16,930 nt of DNA from contig DIJY01000047.1 of assembly GCA_002421405.1 (NCBI GenBank), positions 1-16,930 on the forward strand, in the 5' to 3' direction. The number at the start of each line of letters is the position of its first letter. The first letter of the stretch is position 1. The position numbers and the translations under genes were made by a program. This DNA comes from Caryophanales bacterium UBA5632 (lineage in GTDB: Bacteria > Bacillota_I > Bacilli_A > Izemoplasmatales > Hujiaoplasmataceae). Positions 7,429 through 14,678 of the stretch are shown here, piece by piece. Under the pieces are notes generated by a model. It made no database searches and was not told the origin of the DNA. It saw only the letters and a program-made list of their open reading frames with translations.

Positions 7429-7474
7429 ATTAAAACCTCCACCTTTATTATACTTCAGCTCATTTGAAAGTAGG

Positions 7475-8686
7475 TTAATCTTGAATCAAAGAATAAATTC
7501 TTTTAAATGCTTTTTTATCCATGATAACCGGAACCGGATAAAGCGGATTCGCTTCAGCCATCGCGCGCTTAATCATAATCTCAATATCTTCATCTTTAAC
7601 GATTCCATCAAAGCTCGTTGGGATGTTCATTTGTCGGTTCATGGTTTTAATTGTTTCGATAAATGCAAGTGCTTTTTCATGTTTCGATTGATCTGGTTTT
7701 GAAATAGTTGTTAAATCAGCTAACGCTGCTAATTTCGAATCGATCGCATGGTTATAGAATTCAAGAACATGCGGTAAGATGACGGCGTTCGCTAATCCAT
7801 GAGGAACATGATACATTCCGCCTAACGTATGAGCGATTGCGTGAACATTTCCTACATAAGCTTTTGTAAAAGCAACGCCCGCTTTATAAGCAGCGAGTTG
7901 CATGTGATTGCGGTAGTCTAAATTCGTCGGTTCTTGATAAACTTTTACAAGGTATTGAAAAATGAGTTGAATCGCTTCAATCGCAAATTGTTTGGTTTTC
8001 TTTGTGTTACTTTGACCTAGATACGCTTCCACCGCATGGGTCAATGCATCCATCCCGGTCGTAGCCGTTAAATCAATGGGAAGACCTAAGGTTAAACGCG
8101 GATCAAGAATCGCTATTTTCGGAATTAAAACGGGATCGTTAATCGCATATTTTTCATGGGTTAATGAGTCAGTGACAACACAGGCTAAGGTGGCTTCACT
8201 CCCAGTGCCTGAAGTGGTTGGAACTGCATAAAGCATCGGGATTTTTTTACCCACTTTTAAAATACCCTTCATTTGTTGAAGGGTTTTATTCGGTCTTGCG
8301 AGTCTTGCGCCAACGCCTTTGGCTAAATCGATAGCTGAACCGCCTCCAATAGCGATAATGGCGTCACATTGATTTTGAAGATATAAATCTTTAACTGTTT
8401 CAATTTGTAAAATGGTTGGATTAGAAGTCGTATCACCAAAGATAGTAACGCCAATCATTTCTGCTTTTAATAGGCCAATAAAATTGACAACATCGGGGAG
8501 TGCAAGCAAAGGTGCTTGTGAAACAATTAAGACGTGATGAAATTGATCTTGATGAATGCGTTTCACCAATTGATTCAATGCTGTATTTCCGGAAATGATT
8601 TCTGGTTCATTAATCGGCAAGAATGCTTGCGCGACGTATAAGATTTTTTGATAAATACGATAACCAAGTTTTGTTAATTTATTCAT
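7475..8686 (-). CDS. Iron-containing (group III) alcohol dehydrogenase
   Basis: This is a 403-residue NAD(P)-dependent alcohol/aldehyde oxidoreductase of the Fe-ADH family. I start it at ATG 8686 because GAGG lies 9 bases upstream; a GTG three codons earlier (8695) would overlap that site. The NAD(P)-binding loop is GGGSAIDLAKG (114-124), followed by PTTSGTGSEAT (156-166). The metal ligands expected from E. coli FucO are present: D213 and H217 in GMDALTHAVE, and H282 and H296 in VHAIAHTLGG and VPHGLAN, with the correct spacings. The N-terminal 30 residues are a little longer than average. The substrate is unknown; the neighbours (two aldo/keto reductases and a redox fusion) suggest aldehyde disposal or fermentative alcohol formation. 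It has its own promoter at 8713-8741. Confidence 0.93.
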   Translation of the reverse strand: MNKLTKLGYRIYQKILYVAQAFLPINEPEIISGNTALNQLVKRIHQDQFHHVLIVSQAPLLALPDVVNFIGLLKAEMIGVTIFGDTTSNPTILQIETVKDLYLQNQCDAIIAIGGGSAIDLAKGVGARLARPNKTLQQMKGILKVGKKIPMLYAVPTTSGTGSEATLACVVTDSLTHEKYAINDPVLIPKIAILDPRLTLGLPIDLTATTGMDALTHAVEAYLGQSNTKKTKQFAIEAIQLIFQYLVKVYQEPTNLDYRNHMQLAAYKAGVAFTKAYVGNVHAIAHTLGGMYHVPHGLANAVILPHVLEFYNHAIDSKLAALADLTTISKPDQSKHEKALAFIETIKTMNRQMNIPTSFDGIVKDEDIEIMIKRAMAEANPLYPVPVIMDKKAFKRIYSLIQD

Positions 8687-8712
8687 TATAGTCACCTCAA
8701 ATGTCTTATACT

Positions 8713-8741
8713 ATTTTACACCTTTCATAGGCAATTCACAA
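8713..8741 (-). promoter_or_regulatory. Predicted promoter of the alcohol dehydrogenase gene
   Basis: On the minus strand TTGTGA (8736-8741), a 17-base spacer and TAAAAT (8713-8718) lie about 27 bases upstream of the start codon. Confidence 0.5.
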
Positions 8742-8798
8742 TGATTTCAAGATACAATCAATCTTGAATGCAAAAATAGCTTAAAAGCATAAGATTTT

Positions 8799-8807
8799 TG
8801 TTATAAT
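8799..8807 (+). promoter_or_regulatory. Predicted extended -10 promoter of the second aldo/keto reductase
   Basis: TGTTATAAT is a perfect extended -10 element about 35 bases before the start codon. No good -35 is seen at 16-18 bases upstream. Confidence 0.5.
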
Positions 8808-8842
8808 AAAAGTGTCAAATAATAATTATATAGGAGGAACAC

Positions 8843-9673
8843 ATGAAAGTTTTAAAAGAATATAAATTATCGAATGGTGTTATCATCCCCAGTGTTGGAT
8901 TTGGCACATGGCAAATCCCAAATGGAAAAGAAGCCTATGAATCTACTTTATTTGCATTAAAAAACGGATATACTCATATTGATACGGCCGCCGCTTATGG
9001 CAATGAAGAATCAGTCGGAAAAGCGATTAAGGATTCTGGTTTACCAAGAGAAGAAGTCTTTATTACTTCAAAACTCAAAGCCGAACTCAAAGGTTATCAA
9101 GTTGCGAAGGACGAGTTCGAAAAAACCATTCAAAGATTGGGTGTTGATTACCTCGATCTTTACTTAATCCACGCGCCAAAACCGTGGCATATCCATAGCG
9201 ATGGAACAGAATACACTGCACAAAACATCGAAACATGGAAAGCGTTTATCGAACTCTATAAAGAGAACAAAATTCGCTCCATTGGCGTTTCTAATTTCCG
9301 TCCCGAACATTTAAAACCGATTATCGAAGCGACAGGCTTTGCACCCCATGTCAATCAAATATTCTTATGCCCGGGCGCAACCCAAAAAGAAACGGTAGAA
9401 TTCTCAAAACCCTATGGGATTTTAACGGAAGCTTACTCGCCGCTCGCAACTGGAAGGTTATTTAAAGTTGAAGTCATGCAACAAATGGCAGAAAAATATG
9501 AGAAATCACTCGCTCAAGTTGCGATTCGATGGAGTTTAGAAAGAGGGTTCTTACCCTTACCGAAATCAGTCACACCTTCAAGAATTATCAATAATATTGA
9601 TGTTTGGGACTTTGAAATTTCTGAAACAGACCTAGATACCATCGACAAAATTGTTTTACCGCCTTGGCAATAA
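8843..9673 (+). CDS. Aldo/keto reductase, AKR5 (2,5-diketogluconate reductase-like) clade
   Basis: This is a 276-residue NADPH-dependent carbonyl reductase, cytoplasmic, with a TIM-barrel fold. It belongs to a different branch from the reductase at 2480. It starts with LSNGVIIPSVGFGTWQI, and the catalytic tetrad is D47 and Y52 in HIDTAAAYGNEESVG, K77 in TSK and H110 in DLYLIHAP. Further family signatures are SIGVSNF and the C-terminal LPKSVTPSRIINNIDVWDFEIS, which binds the NADPH 2'-phosphate. AGGAGG is 6 bases before the ATG. It is a single-gene unit with an extended -10 promoter and a strong terminator. Enzymes of this clade often reduce methylglyoxal and other small aldehydes, but the physiological substrate cannot be told here. 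Confidence 0.94.
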   Translation: MKVLKEYKLSNGVIIPSVGFGTWQIPNGKEAYESTLFALKNGYTHIDTAAAYGNEESVGKAIKDSGLPREEVFITSKLKAELKGYQVAKDEFEKTIQRLGVDYLDLYLIHAPKPWHIHSDGTEYTAQNIETWKAFIELYKENKIRSIGVSNFRPEHLKPIIEATGFAPHVNQIFLCPGATQKETVEFSKPYGILTEAYSPLATGRLFKVEVMQQMAEKYEKSLAQVAIRWSLERGFLPLPKSVTPSRIINNIDVWDFEISETDLDTIDKIVLPPWQ

Positions 9674-9680
9674 GATAAAG

Positions 9681-9707
9681 CGAATCCGCTTGGATTCGTT
9701 TTTTTTT
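9681..9707 (+). terminator. Intrinsic terminator after the second aldo/keto reductase
   Basis: CGAATCC and GGATTCG form a perfect 7-bp stem with a GCTT loop, followed by nine T residues. Confidence 0.9.
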
Positions 9708-9735
9708 GTAAAAATAGACATTTTTCGTGTATAAT
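9706..9735 (+). promoter_or_regulatory. Predicted promoter of the NYN/OST-HTH gene
   Basis: TTGTAA (9706-9711), an 18-base spacer and TATAAT (9730-9735) lie about 30 bases upstream of the start. The -35 abuts the T tail of the preceding terminator. Confidence 0.45.
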
Positions 9736-9765
9736 AAGAGTATAAAGTTAATAAACGGAGGATTT

Positions 9766-10584
9766 ATGGAGAAAGTTAATAATCGAGTCGCAGTCTTAAT
9801 TGATGCTGAGAATGTAGGTTCATCGAATGCCAAACAAATTTTCGATACGATGTCCTCTTATGGAGAAGTCACAATCAAACAAATCTTTGCGGATTGGTCC
9901 AATCCACAAGTTGCACCTTGGAAAAAAGAAATAGAAAATTATTCTATCGTTGCGAATCATCAATTTGCATTTGTGAAGGGCAAAAATACGAGCGATTTAT
10001 CGTTAGTCATTCAAGCGATGATTATTCTGTATGAAAAAGACGTCGATACTTTTTGCATTGTATCTTCCGATTCTGATTTAACAAGATTGGTACAAGAATT
10101 AAGAGAAAGAAATAAACTAGTCATCGGAATGGGTGGACGAAATTCAATTAAATCCTTCGTCAATGCATTCTCTGAATTTATCTATTTGGGCGAACAAATC
10201 GATCATATCGTTTTAGAAAACTTGCCTAAATTTGATGAACTTCCCAAACCGTCAGTCACACAAAATAATGCTCGACCAGTTGAAAACAAAAAGCCGAAAC
10301 ATCGTCCGCTGCTTGAACAAGACAAACTTGAAACCATGCGCGAAATCATTGAACGTTTAATTGACGAAAGCGGAAGAGCGTTATATGCTCAAATCGCAAC
10401 CGAAATGAAAAACAAATACTCTGACTTCGTGCCAAAGAACTATAACGCAAAATCATTAAAATACTTAATGGAGAAATTGCTTCCAGTCTTAAAAAATTAC
10501 GATGTTTTTGAAGAATCGCTTCCCACCAATCCTAATTCCAAGATAATGTCTTTGGTAAAAAAGAAAGAAACGACCAAAAAATAG
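9766..10584 (+). CDS. NYN (PIN-like) ribonuclease domain with C-terminal OST-HTH/LOTUS domain
   Basis: This is a 272-residue cytoplasmic protein. ATG 9766 is chosen because CGGAGG lies 5 bases upstream; an upstream in-frame start at 9727 falls inside the promoter. Residues 6-143 form an NYN domain of the LabA/DUF88 type. It has AVLIDAENV (9-17, metal-binding Asp13), TSDLSLVIQA (75-84, Asp77), SSDSDLTRLVQ (100-110, Asp102 and Asp104) and an IGMGG turn, which together make the acidic metal centre of PIN-like nucleases. A Lys/Pro/Asn-rich linker (about 155-183) leads to a winged-helix OST-HTH/LOTUS domain at 186-250, with LIDESGRALYAQIATEMK and KNYNAKSLKYLMEKL. LOTUS domains bind RNA, so an RNA-cleaving or RNA-processing role is likely. 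The target is unknown, and the gene has no cotranscribed partner. Confidence 0.9.
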   Translation: MEKVNNRVAVLIDAENVGSSNAKQIFDTMSSYGEVTIKQIFADWSNPQVAPWKKEIENYSIVANHQFAFVKGKNTSDLSLVIQAMIILYEKDVDTFCIVSSDSDLTRLVQELRERNKLVIGMGGRNSIKSFVNAFSEFIYLGEQIDHIVLENLPKFDELPKPSVTQNNARPVENKKPKHRPLLEQDKLETMREIIERLIDESGRALYAQIATEMKNKYSDFVPKNYNAKSLKYLMEKLLPVLKNYDVFEESLPTNPNSKIMSLVKKKETTKK

Positions 10585-10586
10585 TT

Positions 10587-10616
10587 AAAGTTCCGTGAAA
10601 GCGGAACTTTTTATTT
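10587..10616 (+). terminator. Intrinsic terminator after the NYN/OST-HTH gene
   Basis: AAAGTTCCG and CGGAACTTT form a 9-bp stem with a TGAAAG loop, followed by TTATTT. It sits immediately after the TAG stop. Confidence 0.85.
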
Positions 10617-10625
10617 GCGTTTAAT

Positions 10626-10654
10626 TTGACGATGAAACAACAACGTGATATACT
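10626..10654 (+). promoter_or_regulatory. Predicted promoter of the copper operon
   Basis: TTGACG (10626-10631), a 17-base spacer and TATACT (10649-10654) give a strong sigma-A-type promoter. The CsoR-type operator starts about 10 bases downstream of the -10. Confidence 0.7.
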
Positions 10655-10663
10655 AAATTCAAA

Positions 10664-10679
10664 CACCCCCAGGGGGTAT
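10664..10679. promoter_or_regulatory. CsoR-type copper operator
   Basis: CACCCCCAGGGGGTAT is a G/C-rich inverted repeat centred on A10671, in an otherwise AT-rich leader and overlapping the expected transcription start. Such a C-run/G-run dyad is the known operator style of CsoR repressors, and csoR is the last gene of this operon. Copper-free CsoR would block transcription; Cu(I) binding would release it. Confidence 0.8.
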
Positions 10680-10694
10680 TGAAAGGGTGATTCA

Positions 10695-12974
10695 ATGAAA
10701 CAGAAATTTGACGTGACTGGGATGACTTGTTCTGCATGCGTTGCGCATGTCGAAAAAGACGTTAAAAAAGTCAAAGGCGTTAAGAAAGTCAACGTTTCTT
10801 TAATTAATAATTCTATGGTCGTCGATTATGATGATTCGCTTTCACCTTTCGCGATTGTCTCCGCCGTTGAAAAAGGTGGATATGGCGCTAAAGTATCGGG
10901 AGAAGATAAAAAAGAATCAGGGGAATCGACTGCGGTTCTCCATATCAAAAGTATGAAATCAAGATTAATCGTCTCTTTAATCTTTTTTATTCCTTTGCTT
11001 TATATCTCGATGGGAGAGATGTTAGGAGCGCCCCAATTAGGGTTTTTGGTTGGAATGGAAAATGCAATGAACGCTAGTTTATTGCAGTTCTTACTTACAA
11101 TTCCGATTGTTTGGGCGAATGTTGCCTATTTCAAAGTTGGCTTCAAACGGTTATGGCTTAAAAGTCCAAACATGGATTCTTTAGTCGCCATAGGATCAGG
11201 AGCAGCTATGCTCTATGGCATCTTTGCTTTATTCATGATTGGGACTGGGCTTGGGAGACATGACATGGTCTTAGTCGACGAATACCGAATGAACCTCTAT
11301 TTTGAAGCCGCTGGTGCGATTTTAGCGCTCGTCACCGTCGGCAAATACTTAGAAGCTTTAAGCAAAGGCAAAACCAGTGATGCGATTATGAAGTTAATCC
11401 AACTGGCTCCGAAAACCGCATTGGTTGAAATCAACGGCGAAATCATTGAAACGGCAGTGGTTGATTTAAAGAAAGATGACATCATTATTGTAAAACCAGG
11501 ACAAAGCATCCCAGTCGATGGCGTGATTATCTCCGGAATTTCATCGATTGATGAATCGGCAATCACCGGCGAATCGATGCCGGTTGATAAATCAATTGGC
11601 GACACAGTCATTTCCGCAACGATCAATAAGACAGGGGCTTTTAAATTTAGAGCAACAAAAGTTGGTTCGGATACGACTTTGCAACAAATCATTAAACTCG
11701 TCGAAGAAGCAGGTTCTTCAAAAGCGCCGATTGCGAAACTCGCAGATCAAATATCGGGTGTCTTCGTTCCAATCGTGATGGGTATCGCCGTTGTAACGTT
11801 TGTCACATGGCTTTTGATTGGGCAACCCTTTAGTTTCGCATTATCAATGGGAATTACGGTATTAGTCATCTCTTGTCCGTGTGCTTTAGGGCTTGCGACG
11901 CCACTCGCAATCATGGTTTCAAGTGGTAAAGGCGCCGAAAATGGCATTTTGATTAAATCGGCAGAAAGTTTAGAAACCGCCCATAAAGTTACATCCGTTG
12001 TCTTAGATAAAACCGGTACGATTACTTATGGAAAACCTTCCTTAACCGACCTCTATTCAATGAAAGAAATGGATGATGTTACTTTGCTTTCGATTGCATA
12101 TGCCTTAGAAGCCTCATCAGAACATCCGATTGCAAAAGCGATTACGAATGCCGCCATCGAAAAAAAATATATTTTACCGGCAGTTGTTTCATTTGATTCT
12201 ATTCCTGGACAAGGCGTCAAAGGTTTTATTGATCAAAAATTGTATTACGCAGGAAACATCAAATTTATGAAATCATTAAACAAAGACACAACCGCTACAG
12301 AAAACATCGCAAACAATTTTTCAATGGAAGGTAAAACGGTAATTTATATCGCGAACGATGATGCGATTATTGGCTTAATCGCTATCGCCGATACCATCAA
12401 AGAAAGTTCAATTGAAGCCATCGAAGGCTTCAAGAAAATGGGAATCGAAGTGACGATGCTAACGGGTGACAATAAAATAACCGCTGAAGCAATCCGTAAA
12501 AAACTATCCATCGACCATGTCATCTCCGAGGTGACACCTGAAGAAAAAGAACAAGTCATTATTGAGTTGCAGAAACTTGGCAAAATCGTGGCGATGGTGG
12601 GTGATGGAGTCAATGATGCCATCGCCTTAACGCGAGCAGACGTTGGTATCGCCATCGGTGCTGGGACCGATGTTGCGATTGAAAGTGCTGATATCGTCTT
12701 AATTAAAAATGATTTAAGAGACGCTTTAGGCGCCATTGAACTCTCTAAAAAAACCATCAATAACATCAAGATGAATTTGTTCTGGGCATTCTTTTATAAT
12801 ATCATGGGGATTCCCATTGCTGCAGGTGTCTTTTATTGGTTTAATGGTTTAAAGCTTGATCCAATGCTTGGAAGTCTAGCCATGAGTATTTCATCGGTTT
12901 CAGTCGCATTAAATGCCTTAAGATTACGTCATTTTAAACCAAGTCATCACTTAAAAGGAGAAACAATAAAATGA
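10695..12974 (+). CDS. copA: Copper-exporting P1B-type ATPase
   Basis: CopA pumps Cu(I) out of the cytoplasm at the cost of ATP. The 759-residue protein has one N-terminal HMA domain with GMTCSAC (9-15), then eight predicted membrane helices. The actuator motif is TGES (291-294) and the transmembrane metal site is CPC (394-396). The phosphorylation motif is DKTGTIT (Asp438), the nucleotide-binding His-Pro is SEHP (475-478), and the hinge is GDGVND (636-641). Additional Cu(I) ligands typical of the P1B-1 subgroup are Tyr701-Asn702 in TM7 and the Met730 and Ser733/734 region in TM8. Only one HMA domain is present, a common bacterial form. The ribosome binding site is a modest AAAGGGTG 5 bases upstream. 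The stop overlaps the copZ start (ATGA), so translation is coupled. Confidence 0.97.
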   Translation: MKQKFDVTGMTCSACVAHVEKDVKKVKGVKKVNVSLINNSMVVDYDDSLSPFAIVSAVEKGGYGAKVSGEDKKESGESTAVLHIKSMKSRLIVSLIFFIPLLYISMGEMLGAPQLGFLVGMENAMNASLLQFLLTIPIVWANVAYFKVGFKRLWLKSPNMDSLVAIGSGAAMLYGIFALFMIGTGLGRHDMVLVDEYRMNLYFEAAGAILALVTVGKYLEALSKGKTSDAIMKLIQLAPKTALVEINGEIIETAVVDLKKDDIIIVKPGQSIPVDGVIISGISSIDESAITGESMPVDKSIGDTVISATINKTGAFKFRATKVGSDTTLQQIIKLVEEAGSSKAPIAKLADQISGVFVPIVMGIAVVTFVTWLLIGQPFSFALSMGITVLVISCPCALGLATPLAIMVSSGKGAENGILIKSAESLETAHKVTSVVLDKTGTITYGKPSLTDLYSMKEMDDVTLLSIAYALEASSEHPIAKAITNAAIEKKYILPAVVSFDSIPGQGVKGFIDQKLYYAGNIKFMKSLNKDTTATENIANNFSMEGKTVIYIANDDAIIGLIAIADTIKESSIEAIEGFKKMGIEVTMLTGDNKITAEAIRKKLSIDHVISEVTPEEKEQVIIELQKLGKIVAMVGDGVNDAIALTRADVGIAIGAGTDVAIESADIVLIKNDLRDALGAIELSKKTINNIKMNLFWAFFYNIMGIPIAAGVFYWFNGLKLDPMLGSLAMSISSVSVALNALRLRHFKPSHHLKGETIK

Positions 12975-13183
12975 AAAAAACAATGAAGATTTCGGGTATG
13001 AGCTGCATGCATTGCCAAATGCGTGTCGAAAAAGCGTTAAAAGGATTAACCGGTGTGGATAATGTTGTAGTTGATTTTCGTTTAGGGCAAGCAACATTCG
13101 AAGTCAGTGAGAACGTTGATGATTTAACGTTAAAAAATGCCGTGAAAGATGCCGGATATAAACCTGGAAAGATTGAAGGTTAA
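12971..13183 (+). CDS. copZ: Copper chaperone, HMA domain protein
   Basis: This is a 70-residue single HMA-domain cytosolic chaperone that binds Cu(I) and passes it to CopA and probably to CsoR. It has the metal loop GMSCMHC (residues 9-15, Cys12 and Cys15) and the beta-alpha-beta-beta-alpha-beta pattern ending in DAGYKPGKI. The copA-copZ junction is ATGA, overlapping by four bases, with AAAAGGAG inside the copA end providing the ribosome binding site. The protein is the second gene of the copA-copZ-csoR operon. Confidence 0.95.
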   Translation: MKKTMKISGMSCMHCQMRVEKALKGLTGVDNVVVDFRLGQATFEVSENVDDLTLKNAVKDAGYKPGKIEG

Positions 13184-13185
13184 TC

Positions 13186-13443
13186 ATGAAGGCAGATCAT
13201 AAACAAGTCACCAAACTCCTCAATATGGCGAAAGGCCAAATTGAAGGGATTTTAAAGATGGTTGAAGAAGATCGTTATTGCATCGATATTTCAAATCAAT
13301 TGCTTGCGACAACCGCCATGATAAAAAAAGCAAATCATGCTGTTTTATCGGCGCATTTACAGAGTTGCGTTAAAGATACATTGACGGAAGATGGCGCAAA
13401 AAAAATTGATGAAATCATGACGGTACTGAACAAATTAAACTGA
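13186..13443 (+). CDS. csoR: Copper-sensing repressor CsoR
   Basis: This is an 85-residue all-helical DNA-binding repressor of the CsoR/RcnR family. The Cu(I) ligands are present with the exact spacing of characterised CsoR proteins: Cys32 in RYCIDIS, then His57 and Cys61 in SAHLQSC. This C-H-C set argues for copper rather than nickel/cobalt (RcnR), formaldehyde (FrmR) or persulfide (CstR) sensing. It starts two bases after the copZ stop, so translation is probably coupled, with a weak AAGGTT upstream. Being last in the operon behind a CsoR-type operator, it should autoregulate. No GC-rich terminator follows before the next promoter at 13474. Confidence 0.95.
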   Translation: MKADHKQVTKLLNMAKGQIEGILKMVEEDRYCIDISNQLLATTAMIKKANHAVLSAHLQSCVKDTLTEDGAKKIDEIMTVLNKLN

Positions 13444-13473
13444 AAAATTATTAATCAATAAATATTAAATTTT

Positions 13474-13503
13474 TTGTACAATATTTTATTCCTATGATAT
13501 AAT
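13474..13503 (+). promoter_or_regulatory. Predicted promoter of the cobalamin riboswitch transcript
   Basis: TTGTAC (13474-13479), an 18-base spacer and a perfect TATAAT (13498-13503) preceded by TGA (extended -10) lie about 40 bases upstream of the riboswitch aptamer. Confidence 0.6.
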
Positions 13504-13540
13504 CATAATGAGCCTTTAAAAGGGTCTTTGACAATGATTT

Positions 13541-13634
13541 GAAACAGGTGTATAACAGGGAATTGGGTGAAATCCCCAAACTGTGCCAGCAACCGTAAAT
13601 ATAGTCTTATATGAGTCGGGAGACCTACCTGTTC
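13541..13634 (+). ncRNA. Cobalamin (B12) riboswitch
   Basis: The aptamer closes with P1 AACAGGT (13543-13549) pairing ACCTGTT (13627-13633). Inside are the hallmark conserved blocks in order: ACAGGGAA, GGGTGAAATCCCC (hairpin P4-like), ACTGTGCCAGCAACCGTAA (CCNGCAACNGTAA core) and the B12 box GAGTCGGGAGACCTACC. The aptamer is compact, about 94 bases. I see no terminator hairpin in the 26 bases between P1 and the ATG at 13661, so control is more likely at translation initiation. It governs the lipoprotein and S-component genes that follow; B12 should shut them off. Confidence 0.93.
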
Positions 13635-13660
13635 AAAAATATAAAAAAGAGGGTAAAATA

Positions 13661-14071
13661 ATGAAGAAAGTACTGGGTATCATGCTTCTCATGTTTGTAT
13701 CACTCGTTTTAATCTCTTGTGGCAGAGTAACGGCAACAGGACTTGGAACAGTGACGTTTGAGCTTTACGATTCAAGTGATGTGTTAGTAAAATCAGTCGA
13801 AGTTGATTTTTACGAAGGTGACACACTTTTAGGGATGCTTCAAGACAATTTCACTGTCTACTGTCCCACAGAAGAAGGCACTGCATCAACCGCGTGTGAT
13901 TACACGCCGTCCTATGGAATTTTTCTTATGGGACTGGATAACATTCAAGCCTTTGATTCAACCAAAGAATATTTAGCGTTTTATATTAACAATGAATATG
14001 CATCAACCGGCGTAGATGGCGCAGCGATTGTTGATGGAAACGTCTACACGTTTAAACATGTCCTCCTTTAG
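13661..14071 (+). CDS. Lipoprotein with transcobalamin-like (DUF4430) domain, predicted B12-capture protein
   Basis: This is a 136-residue exported lipoprotein. ATG 13661 is chosen because AGAGGG lies 7 bases upstream; the open frame extends back into the riboswitch and must not be used. Residues 1-20 are a lipoprotein signal peptide with lipobox LISC, anchoring Cys20. The mature part begins as beta strands (VTFELYDSSDVLVKSVEVDF), followed by GDTLLGMLQ, SYGIFLMGLDNI and a C-terminal EYLAFYINNEYASTGVDGAAIVDGNVY. This is the pattern of DUF4430, annotated by domain databases as transcobalamin-like C-terminal. Cys68 and Cys79 could form a disulfide. The B12 riboswitch directly upstream and the overlapping S-component gene argue for cobalamin or corrinoid capture. 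The binding itself is inferred. Confidence 0.85.
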   Translation: MKKVLGIMLLMFVSLVLISCGRVTATGLGTVTFELYDSSDVLVKSVEVDFYEGDTLLGMLQDNFTVYCPTEEGTASTACDYTPSYGIFLMGLDNIQAFDSTKEYLAFYINNEYASTGVDGAAIVDGNVYTFKHVLL

Positions 14072-14594
14072 TCTGAAAAAAAATAAAACCATCAGACAAA
14101 TTACACTAGCTGCGATGCTAGTGACGATTCTCTATGTTCAAGAATTGATATTATCTGGCATTCCCAATGTTCAAATGACCGTCGTATTGATTATGGTCTA
14201 TGGGGCTGCATTACCTTTAGGAATGTCATTATCAATTGTATCTGCTTACGTCTTTTTAGATAATTTACTTTTTGGAAGTTTCTCAATTCTCTATACGCCC
14301 GGCATGCTTATTGCTTGGATTACGCTGTTACTTGTTTCAAAAGCACTTGCGAATAAAAAGTTCGTCTGGACACTTGCTTTTGCGACGCTGTTTGGTATAA
14401 TCTATGGATGGTTTTATATTCCTGGTAAGTTTATCGAACAAGGAATCTTTAATTTAGGGGCTTATTTAATAGCAGATCTTATTCCATTTGGAATCATTCT
14501 AATGATTAATAATTTTTTCACGGTTCTACTTATGTATCGACATTTGCGAACGTTGTTGGAGTCTTTATCCAAGCAACCGGAGCAAAATTTTTAG
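14058..14594 (+). CDS. ECF transporter S component, predicted cobalamin-specific
   Basis: This is a 178-residue integral membrane protein with about five to six hydrophobic helices. Its layout fits the substrate-binding S subunit of energy-coupling-factor vitamin transporters. Helix 1 contains TLAAMLVTILYVQE (about 16-29), then GIPNVQMTVVLIMVYGAALPLG, a family-like helix pair, and a YTPGM loop near 79-83. I start at ATG 14058, which overlaps the end of the lipoprotein gene by 14 bases in another frame. The site lacks a good Shine-Dalgarno, so translational coupling is likely. An earlier in-frame ATG at 14016 is less plausible. The B12 riboswitch suggests a CbrT-like cobalamin specificity. The EcfA and EcfT parts are not in the window and must be encoded elsewhere. 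Confidence 0.8.
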   Translation: MSSFSLKKNKTIRQITLAAMLVTILYVQELILSGIPNVQMTVVLIMVYGAALPLGMSLSIVSAYVFLDNLLFGSFSILYTPGMLIAWITLLLVSKALANKKFVWTLAFATLFGIIYGWFYIPGKFIEQGIFNLGAYLIADLIPFGIILMINNFFTVLLMYRHLRTLLESLSKQPEQNF

Positions 14595-14644
14595 ATTTGG
14601 CAAATCATCGTTCGGAAGTCAAAAGACTTTATATAAATTGAACA

Positions 14645-14658
14645 GGTGTTTAGACACC
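14645..14658 (+). other. Small hairpin in the leader of the GGDEF/HD-GYP gene
   Basis: GGTGT and ACACC form a 5-bp stem with loop TTAG, and an alternative AGGTG/CACCT pairing spans 14644-14662. It lies between the S-component stop (14594) and the next start (14679). There is no T run, so it is not a simple terminator. It could affect ribosome access at CAGGGA (14667-14672). Confidence 0.35.
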
Positions 14659-14678
14659 ACCTATGGCAGGGAAGATGA

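Noticed and set aside
11297..12769. Several minus-strand open frames inside copA
   Set aside because: They are shadows of the conserved ATPase motifs on the other strand and lack start signals.
13441..13475. Possible terminator after csoR
   Set aside because: The only pairing is A/T-rich and imperfect; no GC-containing stem precedes the T run.
13583..13660. Upstream extension of the lipoprotein frame
   Set aside because: It falls inside the riboswitch aptamer. The internal ATG at 13661 has the ribosome binding site and starts the signal peptide.
14595..14678. Possible c-di-GMP (GEMM) riboswitch before the GGDEF/HD-GYP gene
   Set aside because: The conserved GEMM core and tetraloop-receptor pattern are not visible, and the region is too short for the usual two-stem fold.
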